Source: Thermanaerovibrio velox DSM 12556 (GTDB taxonomy: Bacteria > Synergistota > Synergistia > Synergistales > Synergistaceae). Taken from it: a stretch of DNA of 64,000 bases. Positions 10,091 to 18,961 of the stretch are shown here, piece by piece. The position numbers and the translations under genes were made by a program. The notes beneath the pieces are model-generated. The model saw only the letters and a program-made list of their open reading frames with translations, did no database searches and was not told the origin of the DNA. The stretch lies in contig NZ_CM001377.1 of NCBI RefSeq assembly GCF_000237825.1, positions 806,001 through 870,000 of the forward strand, given 5' to 3'. Numbering within the stretch: position 1 is the first letter of the stretch; every line of letters starts with the position of its first letter.

Positions 10091-11849
10091 GCACCTGCCC
10101 CAGGAAGTAAGGGAGAAGATAGCCGCCGGCGAGGTAATAGAGAGACCGTTATCGGTGGTTAAGGAGCTGGTAGAGAACTCTATCGATGCTGGGGCGGCCC
10201 GTATCAGCGTATCCCTCTCCCAGGGAGGGAAGAGCTGGATAGTGGTGGAGGATGATGGCAGGGGTATCCCATTTGAAGATCTCCCTATGGCGGTTTTGCG
10301 TTATGCCACAAGCAAGATAAAGTCTCTGGATGACCTGTTTAACATAAGATCCCTTGGCTTTCGGGGGGAGGCTCTTGCCAGCATTGGTGCGGTGAGCCGG
10401 ATGGAGATAAGGAGTCGCTTCGAGGGCGATGATGTCGGGGGGCTTATCCTATGCGAAGGGGGGGAGGTGCTGGCGTGTCACAGAATCCCCCGTCAATTGG
10501 GCACCACCGTAAGGGTGGAGGAGCTATTCTACAACCTTCCAGCCCGGAGAAAGTTCCTAAGGGCTGCTGCTGCTGAAACCCGTAGGATAAGTCAGTTTAT
10601 CCAGGAGATGAGCTTGGTTTGGCACGATCGGTGGTTTACCTTGACTTCCGATGGCAGGCGTATCCTTGACCGGCGGCCGGTGGGTTCTAAAAGGGAAGCC
10701 GCTCAGGCCCTGTGGGGTTGTGAACCCAGGGAGGGCCGCATGGAGATGGATGGGATTAGATGCGTTACCCTGTGGAGCGGGCATGGGGATGGCCGTGGCG
10801 GAATGGTTATCTTTGTAAACCAGAGAAGGGTATGGGATACGAATATAAGGGCGGCGATACAGGGGGCTTCTGGCTCGGCCAGGGGGGATTGGGTCGTCTT
10901 CATAGATCTGCCACCGGAGGATGTGGACGTGAACGTTCATCCCACTAAAGGTGAGGTTCGCTTCAAAAGGCCTAGGGACATCTTCAGCGTGGTGTATGGA
11001 GCGGTTCAGTCGGCGGTAGGAATTGTGACCATGGCAGGCCGATCCAGGGTTGAGGCCCCCCCGCGGGGTTCTGGGATTACAGGGATCATGGGATTCCCAG
11101 GTCGGGAGGACTTTGATATCGATACCCTGCCAAGGGACGAAGGGGAGGATGTCTCTGGGCTCAATGGATCCCGTGGAGGGACCAATGTTGCGGAGGCGGA
11201 CACCTTGGAGGAGGGAGGTTCTGCCTGTAGGGCTGAAAAATGCCCGGAGCCCCTAGATCTTTACGAGGTGGTATCGGTTGATGTTTTGGAAGCTTGTTAT
11301 ATCGGCAAGACCTCTAAGGGATATCTGCTATATGATCTTCCCCGAGGAGTTCTTTTCTTGGATCCTCATGCGGCGGAGGAAAGGATAACCTTTGAGCGGA
11401 TAGTCAATGGCTCCTATGGAGGGTCACAGGTTTTAACCTTCCCGGTTGAGGTCCCCGCGTCGGTGGCTTCCCAGTTGAAATTATCTACTAAGCCCTTGGA
11501 GCGCTTAGGGTTTAGGTTCAGCTTAGGGCAGTCCGATACCGTTTGGTTGGAAGGTATTCCCCAGTCTCTTTCCGCGTTTGATGTATCTCCCGTAGAATGG
11601 CTTCGTTGGGCGGTTGCGAGCTCGTCTGAGGAGGACGAGGGGGATACGGAGGAGGGCCGTATTTTGCGGCGAATGGCGGGGAGGGCGTGTAAGCGTTCTA
11701 TGAAACTTGGCGAGATGCTTGACGATGAGGGGGCTCTCCGGTTGATACGGGAGTTGTTTGGGTGTTCCACCCCTCACAAGTGCCCCCACGGCAGATCCAC
11801 TTTTTTCGTTATCCCGTGGGGCTATGTTGAGTCCAGACTTGGGAGGTAA
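10077..11849 (+). CDS. mutL: DNA mismatch repair endonuclease MutL
   Basis: Partner of MutS that nicks the new strand. About 590 residues. The N-terminal GHKL ATPase shows [36 protein letters not shown] and [14 protein letters not shown]. The C-terminal domain has an endonuclease-type metal motif, [12 protein letters not shown] (family DQHAx2Ex4E, with P in place of Q), plus [10 protein letters not shown] and CPHGR, so it should be a nicking MutL as in bacteria without MutH. GTG 10077 gives the usual SRIEHLP start; GTG 10059 in frame would add six residues. The gene overlaps the end of mutS by 14 bases and is followed after one base by miaA, the classical mutL-miaA order. Confidence 0.97.
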   Translation: MSRIEHLPQEVREKIAAGEVIERPLSVVKELVENSIDAGAARISVSLSQGGKSWIVVEDDGRGIPFEDLPMAVLRYATSKIKSLDDLFNIRSLGFRGEALASIGAVSRMEIRSRFEGDDVGGLILCEGGEVLACHRIPRQLGTTVRVEELFYNLPARRKFLRAAAAETRRISQFIQEMSLVWHDRWFTLTSDGRRILDRRPVGSKREAAQALWGCEPREGRMEMDGIRCVTLWSGHGDGRGGMVIFVNQRRVWDTNIRAAIQGASGSARGDWVVFIDLPPEDVDVNVHPTKGEVRFKRPRDIFSVVYGAVQSAVGIVTMAGRSRVEAPPRGSGITGIMGFPGREDFDIDTLPRDEGEDVSGLNGSRGGTNVAEADTLEEGGSACRAEKCPEPLDLYEVVSVDVLEACYIGKTSKGYLLYDLPRGVLFLDPHAAEERITFERIVNGSYGGSQVLTFPVEVPASVASQLKLSTKPLERLGFRFSLGQSDTVWLEGIPQSLSAFDVSPVEWLRWAVASSSEEDEGDTEEGRILRRMAGRACKRSMKLGEMLDDEGALRLIRELFGCSTPHKCPHGRSTFFVIPWGYVESRLGR

Positions 11850-11850
11850 C

Positions 11851-12801
11851 ATGAGAGAGCGAGCCGTTGTTCTGCCAGCCATAATAGGTCCCACAGCGGT
11901 GGGGAAGACGGACTTCAGCCTGCTGCTTGCGGAGGAGCTGGATGGGGAGATAATCTCCGTGGACTCGAGGCAGATATACCGCTACCTGGACGTTGGGACC
12001 GATAAGGTTTCCCCGGAGGTTAGGCGCAAGATAATTCATCATTGCATAGATGTTGCGGATCCAGATCAGGTGTTCTCCGTGGCGGATTTTGTGAAGTGCG
12101 CTTCCGAAGCGGTGGAAAGGATACTTAATCGTAACAAGGTGCCTATATTTGCGGGTGGTACGCCGTTCTATTTTAAAGCCCTTGAGGGAGGGGTTTTGTC
12201 GGATCTTCCGTCGGATATGAACGTGCGCCGCGCCATTGAACTGGAGATGGAAGAAAGAGGCAGGGAGGCCATGTACGAGGAGCTCAAGTCGTTGGATCCA
12301 GATGCGGCGGTCCGCATAAATCCAAACGATTCCCACCGTATAGTTAGGGCATTGGAGATATATAGGGCCAGCGGCAAGCCTCCAACCTGGTGGTATAGGA
12401 ACAATCCGCCGTCATCGGGCGGTTTCAAGATGATGTACATAGGGCTCAACAGGCCAAGGGATGAGCTGTACCGGCGCATAGATGAGAGGGTAAGGAAGCA
12501 GTTCCAATCGGGATATCCGGAGGAGGTCCTTTGGCTTCTCTCGAATCGCTTTGACGAGCGTTTGCCGTCCATGCAGGGTTTTGGGTACAGGGAACTTATT
12601 GCGTGGGCCAAGGGTGAGATGACCATTGAGGAGGCCATGGCAGGAGATGTGCGTTACACCAAGGCATTTGCCCGGCGTCAGATGACGTGGTTTAAACGGT
12701 TTCCTGTGTATCGTTGGTACGATCTTTCTCTGATATCACCCGAGGGCCTTCTCCAAGAGGTTAGGGACGAGGTTTTCCGTCAGATGGAGGCGAGGCAATG
12801 A
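11851..12801 (+). CDS. miaA: tRNA dimethylallyltransferase
   Basis: Adds a dimethylallyl group to the N6 of A37 in tRNAs that read codons starting with U. 316 residues from ATG 11851, which has GGGAGGT 3-9 bases upstream, spanning the mutL stop. The N-terminal P-loop is GPTAVGKTDFSLLLAEEL, followed by SVDSRQIYRYLDVGTDK, FAGGTPFYFKAL, and near the C-terminus the FGYRELIAWAKG and RYTKAFARRQMTWFKR segments typical of MiaA. It overlaps ispH by 4 bases (ATGA), so isoprenoid synthesis and an isoprenoid-using tRNA modification are translationally coupled here. No anomaly seen. Confidence 0.97.
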   Translation: MRERAVVLPAIIGPTAVGKTDFSLLLAEELDGEIISVDSRQIYRYLDVGTDKVSPEVRRKIIHHCIDVADPDQVFSVADFVKCASEAVERILNRNKVPIFAGGTPFYFKALEGGVLSDLPSDMNVRRAIELEMEERGREAMYEELKSLDPDAAVRINPNDSHRIVRALEIYRASGKPPTWWYRNNPPSSGGFKMMYIGLNRPRDELYRRIDERVRKQFQSGYPEEVLWLLSNRFDERLPSMQGFGYRELIAWAKGEMTIEEAMAGDVRYTKAFARRQMTWFKRFPVYRWYDLSLISPEGLLQEVRDEVFRQMEARQ

Positions 12802-13637
12802 AGGTCCTTACGGCAAATCCAACGGGCCTTTGCTTCGGTGTTAGAAGGGCCATAGAGGCTCTTGAGAGGGCGCTCGAAGAACGAGGCAGGGTTTACTCGA
12901 TAGGCAGCCCTATTCATAATCCTCAAGAGGTGGAGCGTCTGGAGGCTAGGGGGCTGGTGGTTGTAGATGATTTAGATGAGGTTCCCCCGGGAGCCCCGCT
13001 GTTCGTAAGGGCTCACGGCATTGCCCCTACTCTATTGGATGAGGCATTGCGGAAATGTGGAGAGGTGATCGATGGCACTTGCCCGTTCGTAAGAAAGGCC
13101 CAGGAGAGGGCGAGGGATCTATCTGCGGAGGGGTATCCGGTGGTGATAGTGGGGGATGGTGAGCACCCAGAGGTCCGGGGGATACTGGGATTCGTCAAAG
13201 GGTTTGCGTTGGTGGTGCCTGGAGACCATGACCCCTCCCTTTCCAGACTATCCCGTTTTGCCAAGGTAGGGGTTCTCAGTCAGACGACCCAAAAAATGGA
13301 AGTTTTTTCAAGCGTGGCCAAGGCCCTTGTGGGTATCGTTCCCGAGGTTAGAGTGTATAATACCATCTGTAGTGCCACCCTTGAGAGGCAGAGGGCTGTT
13401 TGTGAGCTTGCGTCCATGGTGGATGGCATCTTGGTGATAGGCGGCAGGAACAGCGCTAACACTAGGAAGCTTGTCCAGATAGCCCAAGAGGCTGGGGCCT
13501 CGGTGCTATGGATAGAGCACCCGGATGAGCTGGACTTGGGGTGGCTTAGGGGAAGGGGTTCCATCGGATTGGCCGCCGGCGGAAGCACGCCGGACTGGTT
13601 AATCCGGGAATTGATAGAAAGGCTTGAGAAACTGTAG
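12798..13637 (+). CDS. ispH: 4-hydroxy-3-methylbut-2-enyl diphosphate reductase
   Basis: Last step of the methylerythritol phosphate pathway, forming IPP and DMAPP with an oxygen-sensitive 4Fe-4S cluster. 279 residues. The three cluster cysteines are visible in GLCFGVRRAI, GTCPFVRKA and TICSATLERQ; the substrate-binding SIGSPIHNPQE, RAHG and VIVGDGEHPEVRG segments are also present. Some Firmicutes and related bacteria have IspH fused to ribosomal protein S1; here the two remain separate but adjacent, with 22 bases between ispH stop and the S1 start. With ispDF at 39.6 kb, the window carries three enzyme activities of the pathway. Confidence 0.97.
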   Translation: MKVLTANPTGLCFGVRRAIEALERALEERGRVYSIGSPIHNPQEVERLEARGLVVVDDLDEVPPGAPLFVRAHGIAPTLLDEALRKCGEVIDGTCPFVRKAQERARDLSAEGYPVVIVGDGEHPEVRGILGFVKGFALVVPGDHDPSLSRLSRFAKVGVLSQTTQKMEVFSSVAKALVGIVPEVRVYNTICSATLERQRAVCELASMVDGILVIGGRNSANTRKLVQIAQEAGASVLWIEHPDELDLGWLRGRGSIGLAAGGSTPDWLIRELIERLEKL

Positions 13638-13659
13638 GTCGCGAGGAGGATGGAGAGGT

Positions 13660-15159
13660 ATGGTGGACGAGTCGATGATGAACAATTCCGGAGTGTGTGA
13701 TCCGGAGCCTGAGACGATGGAGAGCATCATGGAGCAGATTGACTCCGTGAACATACATCGGGGCAGCGTGGTTGAGGGCACGGTGGTTGATGCCCGGGAG
13801 GACGGCTGGCTTGTGGATGTGGGTTACAAGTGTGAGGGCTTCTTGCCCAAGCGGGAGTGGACCCATCGGGCCATCGTGGAGAAGGTGGGGGAGCCCCAGG
13901 TTGGGGATCGCATAAGGGTCCAGGTCACTAACGTGGGTCAGGGTGAGGAGGCCCAGCTCAGCCTTAGCCGTTGGCGCTGTGAGTTCGACGAGCGTTGGAA
14001 CGCCCTCGAGGAGAAGCTGGCTCAGTCGGACGTCATAGAGGTGGAGGGTATCCGGAAGGTTAAGGGCGGTCTTATAGTGGACTGCTGCGGTCTTGAGGGT
14101 TTCATCCCCATCTCCCATCTGGCCGAAGAGGGAAGGGGCATCAACCCTGCCAATCTGGTGGGTAAGACCTTCCCGGTTAAGCTGGTGGAGAAGGACCGGA
14201 GGAAGCGTCGTCTGGTTCTTTCCAGGCGCAGCATCCTTGAAGAGGAACTCTCCTCGCTCCGGGAGGATTTTTACGCTAACGTTCACGAGGGTGACATCCT
14301 GGAGGGGGATGTCAGCAGCGTGACCTCTTTTGGGGTCTTTGTCAACCTCGGGGCCCTTGAGGGGCTTGTCCATGTGACCGAGCTATCCTGGCAGAGGGGA
14401 GCTAAGGCCAAGGATATAGTCCAGAAGGGTGACAGGGTTAGGGTAAAGGTGATAGGCATAGACCGGGAGAACAACCGCATATCCTTGAGCCTTAAGCAGG
14501 CCCAGGAGGATCCGTGGGTTAACGTCACCTCCAGGTGGAGCGTGGGGCAGAAGACGAAAGGGGTTGTCACCAACCTGGCCGATTTCGGTGCCTTTGTGGA
14601 GATAGAGCCGGGAGTGGAGGGGCTTATCCACATAGGAGACCTCAGCTGGAGCCGGGTCAAGCATCCCAAGGAGGTGCTTCGCAAGGGCCAGGAGGTTGAG
14701 GTTGTCATCCTTGAGGTGGATGGCGAGCGTCGCCGGATAGGTTTGGGCTTTAAGCAGCTCAACGATCCTTGGAACAACGTGGCAGAGAAGTACTCCAAGG
14801 ATCAGGTGGTTAACGTCAAGGTGGTTCGTCTGGCTGACTTTGGGGCTTTCGTTGAGCTGGAGGATGGGGTTGAGGGGCTCATTCACATCTCCCAGCTGAG
14901 CCGCCAGAGGGTGGAGAAGCCCTCTGACGTCCTAAAGGAGGGGCAGGAGGTGCAGGCCAAGATCTTGGAGGTCAACCCTGCGGAGAGGCGCATTCGCCTG
15001 AGCCTAAGGGCCCTGGAGGAGGAGCCGGCCCAGGAGCGTAGGGAGGAGCGTAAGCGTCGTCCTGCCAAGGATGATTCTCACGGCTCTCCTAAGTCCTTCT
15101 TGCCCCAGCAGGAGGAGTTCACCTTTACCATAGGAGATCACCTGAATCTTAACCAGTAA
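13660..15159 (+). CDS. rpsA: Ribosomal protein S1 (five S1 repeats)
   Basis: Binds mRNA and helps load it on the 30S subunit. From ATG 13660 the product is about 499 residues and contains five S1 OB-fold repeats, each recognisable by a G-x-x-x-x-G-x-V start and a G-F/L-I/V-H/P end: GSVVEGTVVD, DVIEVEGIRK, GDILEGDVSS, GQKTKGVVTN and DQVVNVKVVR. Repeats three to five are closest to each other (SFGVFVNLG, DFGAFVEIE, DFGAFVELE). The C-terminus is a charged linker rich in Arg, Glu and Lys. Upstream AUG-like starts exist at 13624, but GAGGAGG and AGAGG before 13660 favour the chosen start. The gene is followed by a strong hairpin. Confidence 0.93.
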   Translation: MVDESMMNNSGVCDPEPETMESIMEQIDSVNIHRGSVVEGTVVDAREDGWLVDVGYKCEGFLPKREWTHRAIVEKVGEPQVGDRIRVQVTNVGQGEEAQLSLSRWRCEFDERWNALEEKLAQSDVIEVEGIRKVKGGLIVDCCGLEGFIPISHLAEEGRGINPANLVGKTFPVKLVEKDRRKRRLVLSRRSILEEELSSLREDFYANVHEGDILEGDVSSVTSFGVFVNLGALEGLVHVTELSWQRGAKAKDIVQKGDRVRVKVIGIDRENNRISLSLKQAQEDPWVNVTSRWSVGQKTKGVVTNLADFGAFVEIEPGVEGLIHIGDLSWSRVKHPKEVLRKGQEVEVVILEVDGERRRIGLGFKQLNDPWNNVAEKYSKDQVVNVKVVRLADFGAFVELEDGVEGLIHISQLSRQRVEKPSDVLKEGQEVQAKILEVNPAERRIRLSLRALEEEPAQERREERKRRPAKDDSHGSPKSFLPQQEEFTFTIGDHLNLNQ

Positions 15160-15178
15160 TAAAGGGATGGAGGTGCGT

Positions 15179-15200
15179 GGGCCGGTCTTCGGACCGGCCC
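15179..15200 (+). terminator. Hairpin after rpsA with UUCG tetraloop
   Basis: GGGCCGGTC pairs with GACCGGCCC (9 bp) around a C(TTCG)G tetraloop, an extra-stable RNA hairpin. The following bases TTAAGTTCT are only partly T-rich, so it may be an intrinsic terminator or a 3' end stabiliser of the alaS-rpsA transcript. It falls in the 80-base gap before def, where an operon boundary is plausible. Confidence 0.7.
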
Positions 15201-15240
15201 TTAAGTTCTAACCATGGCCAGCAATGTTAAGGGTAATGTA

Positions 15241-15726
15241 ATGAAAATTAGGGTTTTCCCTGACCCGGTTTTGCGGGAACCGGTGGATCCGGTGGAGGAC
15301 TTTGGATCGGATCTGTCCAAGCTTTTGGCTGATATGTGGGCCACCATGTATGTGAAGGACGGTATAGGGCTTGCGGCGCCCCAGGTGGGCATATCCAAGA
15401 GCTTGGCTGTCATCGACTATCACGGGGAGCGTTACACTCTCATAAATCCTGAGGTCTTGGATGCGGAGGGTGATGAGGAGGGGGAAGAGGGTTGCCTTAG
15501 CTTCCCCGGCATTTTCGTTAAGGTTCACAGGCCCACTAGGATAAGGGTGCGTTTCCAAGACGAGAGTGGAGATCCAAGGGAGATGGATGTTCACGGCTTT
15601 CTTGCCAGGGTGTTCATGCACGAGATAGATCACCTCAAGGGTAAGCTTCTTATAGACCATGTCTCCCCGATGAGGCGGCACATGATAACATCAAAACTTA
15701 AGAAGAGGTCGGCGGAGGAACGATGA
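15241..15726 (+). CDS. def: Peptide deformylase
   Basis: Fe(II)/Zn metallohydrolase that removes the formyl group from new proteins. About 161 residues from ATG 15241, preceded by AAGGGT; an in-frame ATG at 15214 has no good ribosome binding site. The three family motifs are all present: GIGLAAPQVG, EGCLSFPG with the metal cysteine, and HEIDHLKG with the two metal histidines and the catalytic glutamate. It overlaps fmt by 4 bases, giving the classical def-fmt pair that adds and removes the formyl group at the two ends of translation. Confidence 0.97.
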   Translation: MKIRVFPDPVLREPVDPVEDFGSDLSKLLADMWATMYVKDGIGLAAPQVGISKSLAVIDYHGERYTLINPEVLDAEGDEEGEEGCLSFPGIFVKVHRPTRIRVRFQDESGDPREMDVHGFLARVFMHEIDHLKGKLLIDHVSPMRRHMITSKLKKRSAEER

Positions 15727-16643
15727 ACTGGGGGGTTCTGAGCGCTGGCCCCTTTGGTGCCCTTTGGATTAAGGGGCTTGTGGATTTGGGGATGCCTCCT
15801 GAGTGGGTTCTTACCAAGCCCCCAAGGCCCGCTGGCAGGGGATATAGGGAAAGGCCCACGGATGTTGAAGCCTGTTGTTCAACGTTGGGGCTAACGGTGG
15901 TCAGGACATCTTCTCCGCTGGAGAGCGTCCAAACCCTTGTAGGCCATGGGTTGGATGCTCTTTTTGTGGTGGATTGTTCGTTCTTCATCAGGGAGCCGTT
16001 GTTGAGTTTGCCTAAATTGGGGTGTTTGAACCTTCATCCTTCCCTTCTGCCGCTTTTAAGGGGGGCTGCTCCTATCCAGAGGGCCCTTTGGATGGGGTTT
16101 ACGGAGACCGGGGTAACGTTGTTCAGGTTGGTGGAGGAGATGGATGCGGGGCCCGTTCTCATGCAGCGTAGGAGCCCAATAGATGAATCCGATGATATGG
16201 GAACCCTTATGGCCAAGCTGGCGATGCTCTCTGCGGAGATGACCGTAGAGTTCCTTAGAAGCCCCCATTCGTTCATCCCAGTACCCCAGGAGGGGGAGCC
16301 CACTTATGCGCCAAAGATAAGCAACGAGGAGACTCGTGTGGATTGGCGCAGGGGGGCGTTTGAGATCCTCTGCATGGTTAGAGCCCTTTCACCGAGGCCT
16401 GGGGCCTGGTCCACGATCAATGGTAAACGGCTTAAGATACTCAAGGCTTCTATAGATCATCAGGTGCCCCGTGGTCTTGAGCCAGGGGATCCCTATGTAA
16501 AGGGAAAGCTACCAGGGGTGGTATGTGGTGATCAGCTTGGCCTTATACTGTTAGAGGTACAGCCGGATGGCAAGAGACCGATGCCAGGGGAGTCATGGTT
16601 ATCTGGGCTGAGGTCCTATGATGCGGACTGTCGCTGGGAGTGA
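15723..16643 (+). CDS. fmt: Methionyl-tRNA formyltransferase
   Basis: Transfers a formyl group from 10-formyltetrahydrofolate to Met-tRNA-fMet for initiation. 306 residues, typical length. Visible: substrate loop segment GYRERPTDVE, the catalytic HPSLLPLLRGAAPIQRAL motif (Asn replaced region CLNLHPS contains the N-x-H pair), and GVTLFRLVEEMDAGPVL with the catalytic aspartate. The C-terminal OB-fold domain begins near residue 205 (GAFEILCMVRALSP). It is coupled to def by an ATGA overlap and followed 12 bases later by a Nudix gene. Confidence 0.97.
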   Translation: MNWGVLSAGPFGALWIKGLVDLGMPPEWVLTKPPRPAGRGYRERPTDVEACCSTLGLTVVRTSSPLESVQTLVGHGLDALFVVDCSFFIREPLLSLPKLGCLNLHPSLLPLLRGAAPIQRALWMGFTETGVTLFRLVEEMDAGPVLMQRRSPIDESDDMGTLMAKLAMLSAEMTVEFLRSPHSFIPVPQEGEPTYAPKISNEETRVDWRRGAFEILCMVRALSPRPGAWSTINGKRLKILKASIDHQVPRGLEPGDPYVKGKLPGVVCGDQLGLILLEVQPDGKRPMPGESWLSGLRSYDADCRWE

Positions 16644-16655
16644 GGAGGGGTCTTA

Positions 16656-17210
16656 TTGTCCGATTCCAACCTGTCCGAGGAGGTCTTGTGCCGAGAGATC
16701 GTTTATGGTGGTAAGGTCATATCGGTTGCCAGAGATGTAGTTAAGTTGCCAAATGGGAAGAACACATTTCGCGAAGTTGCTGTCCACAGGCCTGCGGTTG
16801 CGATTTTGCCGATTTTAAACGATGGACGGATATTGTTGATCCGCCAGTATCGTCACCCGGTCAAGAGGGTGATATGGGAGATCCCCGCAGGGCTCCTTGA
16901 GGAAGGGGAGGATCCGGCGGGGGCTGCTCAAAGGGAGCTGCGGGAGGAGACCGGTTATAGGGCTGGTGTTTTGGAAAGGGGGCCCTCGTTTTTCCCGTCC
17001 CCGGGCTTTTGTGACGAAGAGATCCACGTCTTCATAGGCAAAGAGCTGGCCCAAGACCCTCTGGATTGTGATGATGACGAGTTCGTGAGGGTTGAGTCGG
17101 TATCGTTGGAAAAGGCTCTTAGTATGATCTCAAGCGGGGAGATAGTGGACGGCAAGACGATCCTAGCCATTTTGTGGCTTATAAACTCCCTGGGAATATC
17201 TCAGAGGTGA
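16656..17210 (+). CDS. Nudix hydrolase, ADP-ribose pyrophosphatase type
   Basis: Predicted to split ADP-ribose or a related nucleoside diphosphate derivative to AMP and ribose phosphate. 184 residues, starting with TTG at 16656 behind GAGGAGGGG. The Nudix box is complete: G in GLLEEGEDPAGAAQRELREETGY gives the Gx5Ex7REUxEExGU pattern, preceded by the ADPRase-type RQYRHPVKRVIWEIPAG segment. The region before it has VAVHRPAVAILPIL, the usual N-terminal beta domain of the NudF group. Substrate cannot be proven from sequence. It lies between fmt and a recombinase gene in the same direction. Confidence 0.88.
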   Translation: MSDSNLSEEVLCREIVYGGKVISVARDVVKLPNGKNTFREVAVHRPAVAILPILNDGRILLIRQYRHPVKRVIWEIPAGLLEEGEDPAGAAQRELREETGYRAGVLERGPSFFPSPGFCDEEIHVFIGKELAQDPLDCDDDEFVRVESVSLEKALSMISSGEIVDGKTILAILWLINSLGISQR

Positions 17211-17234
17211 ACTCCGTTTTGGGAGGTTGGTGCT

Positions 17235-18125
17235 GTGGAAGAGGGTTCCTGCTTCCCCTCGGATCCCCGGATGGGGGCTTTCTTGGAGTATCTAGCGTTA
17301 GAGAGGGGTTTAAGTGGCAACACCATCTCCGCTTATCGGCTTGATCTGGTGAAGTACGCTGATTTTTGTGCCAAGAGGGGCAGGGATGCCATACCTCCGG
17401 ATCCCGAGACGGTGTCCCTGTTTTTGTCGGACCTTCAGCGGTCCGGTTACGCCAAGAGCTCGGTGCAGCGGGCGGGAGCCTGCATAAGGTCTTTAAACCG
17501 TTTTCTTGGTGAGTGTGGCGCGGATCCCGGCAAGGTCCCGATGTTGCCATCTAAACCTTCGGTTATACCTTCGATTCTTACGGAGGGGGAGGTTACGCGG
17601 CTTCTTGAGGCAACGGCGGGGGATGGAGTTTTAGACATAAGGGACAGGGCTATAATAGAGTTGCTTTACGGGTGTGGCCTTAGGGCTTCCGAGCTGTGCG
17701 GGCTGTCCATGCGGGATCTTGACCTATCCTCCGGTACCCTTCGTGTTTGCGGCAAGGGAGAGAAGGTGAGGGTACTGCCCTTGGTGGGAGAGACCCGCAA
17801 GGCCTTGGAGCGGTATCTGTCCATACGGGGTACGGCTGATGGCCCTGTCTTCCTGTCCAAGCGCGGCAAGGGGCTTAAACGGGAGGACGTATGGAAGATC
17901 ATGAGGCGAAGGGGGATGAAGGCCGGCATAGCTTCGTCTAGGCTTCATCCACACGTTTTGCGCCATTCCTGTGCCACCCATCTTTTAAGGCGCGGCATGG
18001 ATTTGAGGGCCCTCCAATGCCTTTTGGGGCATTCATCGGTAAGGACCACTGAGGTATATACCCATTTTGACATGGAACTTAGAGATGTATATGACAAAAG
18101 TCATCCTAGATCGCAAGGGAGTTGA
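17235..18125 (+). CDS. xerD: Tyrosine recombinase, XerD/XerC type
   Basis: Probable chromosome-dimer resolving recombinase. 296 residues; GTG start at 17235 with GGGAGG 8 bases before it. The N-terminal SAM-like domain (FLEYLALERGLSGNTISAYRLDL) is followed by the catalytic domain with the first Arg in YGCGLRASELCGL, Lys in CGKGEKVRVLP, the HxxR box in HPHVLRHSCATHLL, the second His in LLGHSSVRTTEVYTH and the nucleophile Tyr in the same stretch. Length and motifs match Xer proteins rather than phage integrases, and it sits in a housekeeping operon without any mobile element borders, so a dedicated Xer role is more likely. Confidence 0.93.
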   Translation: MEEGSCFPSDPRMGAFLEYLALERGLSGNTISAYRLDLVKYADFCAKRGRDAIPPDPETVSLFLSDLQRSGYAKSSVQRAGACIRSLNRFLGECGADPGKVPMLPSKPSVIPSILTEGEVTRLLEATAGDGVLDIRDRAIIELLYGCGLRASELCGLSMRDLDLSSGTLRVCGKGEKVRVLPLVGETRKALERYLSIRGTADGPVFLSKRGKGLKREDVWKIMRRRGMKAGIASSRLHPHVLRHSCATHLLRRGMDLRALQCLLGHSSVRTTEVYTHFDMELRDVYDKSHPRSQGS

Positions 18126-18130
18126 TTTTT

Positions 18131-18961
18131 ATGACACCTAGGGACAAGGTCCTTGAGGCTCTTGGGGTTCTTAAGAGGTTTGTCCCCTCCGCCCCGGAGG
18201 TTGTGATGATTTTGGGATCCGGAGTGGGAGATTTCGTTAATATCTTGCAGGATCCGATCTCGATCCCCTACGAGGATATCCCTTGGTGGCCCAGGTCCAC
18301 TGCGCCAGGACATCAGGGTGTACTTCGGATAGGAAGCATTGATGGCCTTACAATTGGCGTCCTGCAGGGCAGAGTCCATTATTACGAAGGGTATTCGATG
18401 GAAGAGGTGGTGTTCCCCGTGCGGGTCATGGGGGAATGGGGGGCCAGTACGCTGGTTGTAACGAATGCCTCCGGTGGCATCGATACCTCTTACTCCCCTG
18501 GCCAGTGGGTTCTTATAGAGGATCACATAAACTTTATGGGGGCGAATCCCCTTATCGGTCCCAACGAGGATTGTTGGGGGGTAAGGTTTCCCGACATGAC
18601 GGAGGCCTATGACAGGGGCTTGATGGATATGATGGAACGGGCTGCTTCCCAGGTGGGGATTGAGATAGGTAGAGGGGTTTATGCTGCCATGTCGGGCCCC
18701 AGCTTTGAGACCCCTGCGGAGGTAAGGATGCTTCAAAGACTGGGCGCAACCTTGGTGGGGATGTCAACGGTGCCGGAGGTCATAGCGGCTAGGCACATGG
18801 GGGTGAGGGTTTTAGGCCTTTCCTGTGTTGCTAATTATGCGGCGGGTATTTCAAAGACCAAGTTAACCCATGAAGAGGTTTTGTCCGAGGTATCCCGGGC
18901 AACCGGTGATCTGTGTAAGCTTCTGCCGGCCTTTTTGGAGGTGATGAGGCGTGGGATTTAA
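18131..18961 (+). CDS. punA: Purine nucleoside phosphorylase
   Basis: Phosphorolyses inosine or guanosine (possibly methylthioinosine) to the free base and ribose 1-phosphate. About 276 residues from ATG 18131, close to the 270-290 of trimeric PNPs. Visible: VMILGSGVGDF phosphate loop, GRVHYYEGYS, NASGGIDTSYSPG, EDHINFMGANPLIGPN, the MSGPSFETPAEVRML segment with the purine-site Glu, and GMSTVPEVIAARHMG. A TTG at 18122 would overlap the xerD stop but is less well spaced. The next gene, pdp, is a pyrimidine nucleoside phosphorylase overlapping by 11 bases, making a nucleoside salvage pair. It could use inosine made by the salvage genes at the left end. Confidence 0.94.
   Translation: MTPRDKVLEALGVLKRFVPSAPEVVMILGSGVGDFVNILQDPISIPYEDIPWWPRSTAPGHQGVLRIGSIDGLTIGVLQGRVHYYEGYSMEEVVFPVRVMGEWGASTLVVTNASGGIDTSYSPGQWVLIEDHINFMGANPLIGPNEDCWGVRFPDMTEAYDRGLMDMMERAASQVGIEIGRGVYAAMSGPSFETPAEVRMLQRLGATLVGMSTVPEVIAARHMGVRVLGLSCVANYAAGISKTKLTHEEVLSEVSRATGDLCKLLPAFLEVMRRGI

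Noticed and set aside
17235-18125. Tyrosine recombinase as the integrase of a mobile island
   Set aside because: Xer-length protein in a co-directional housekeeping operon, no tRNA attachment repeats or phage genes nearby.
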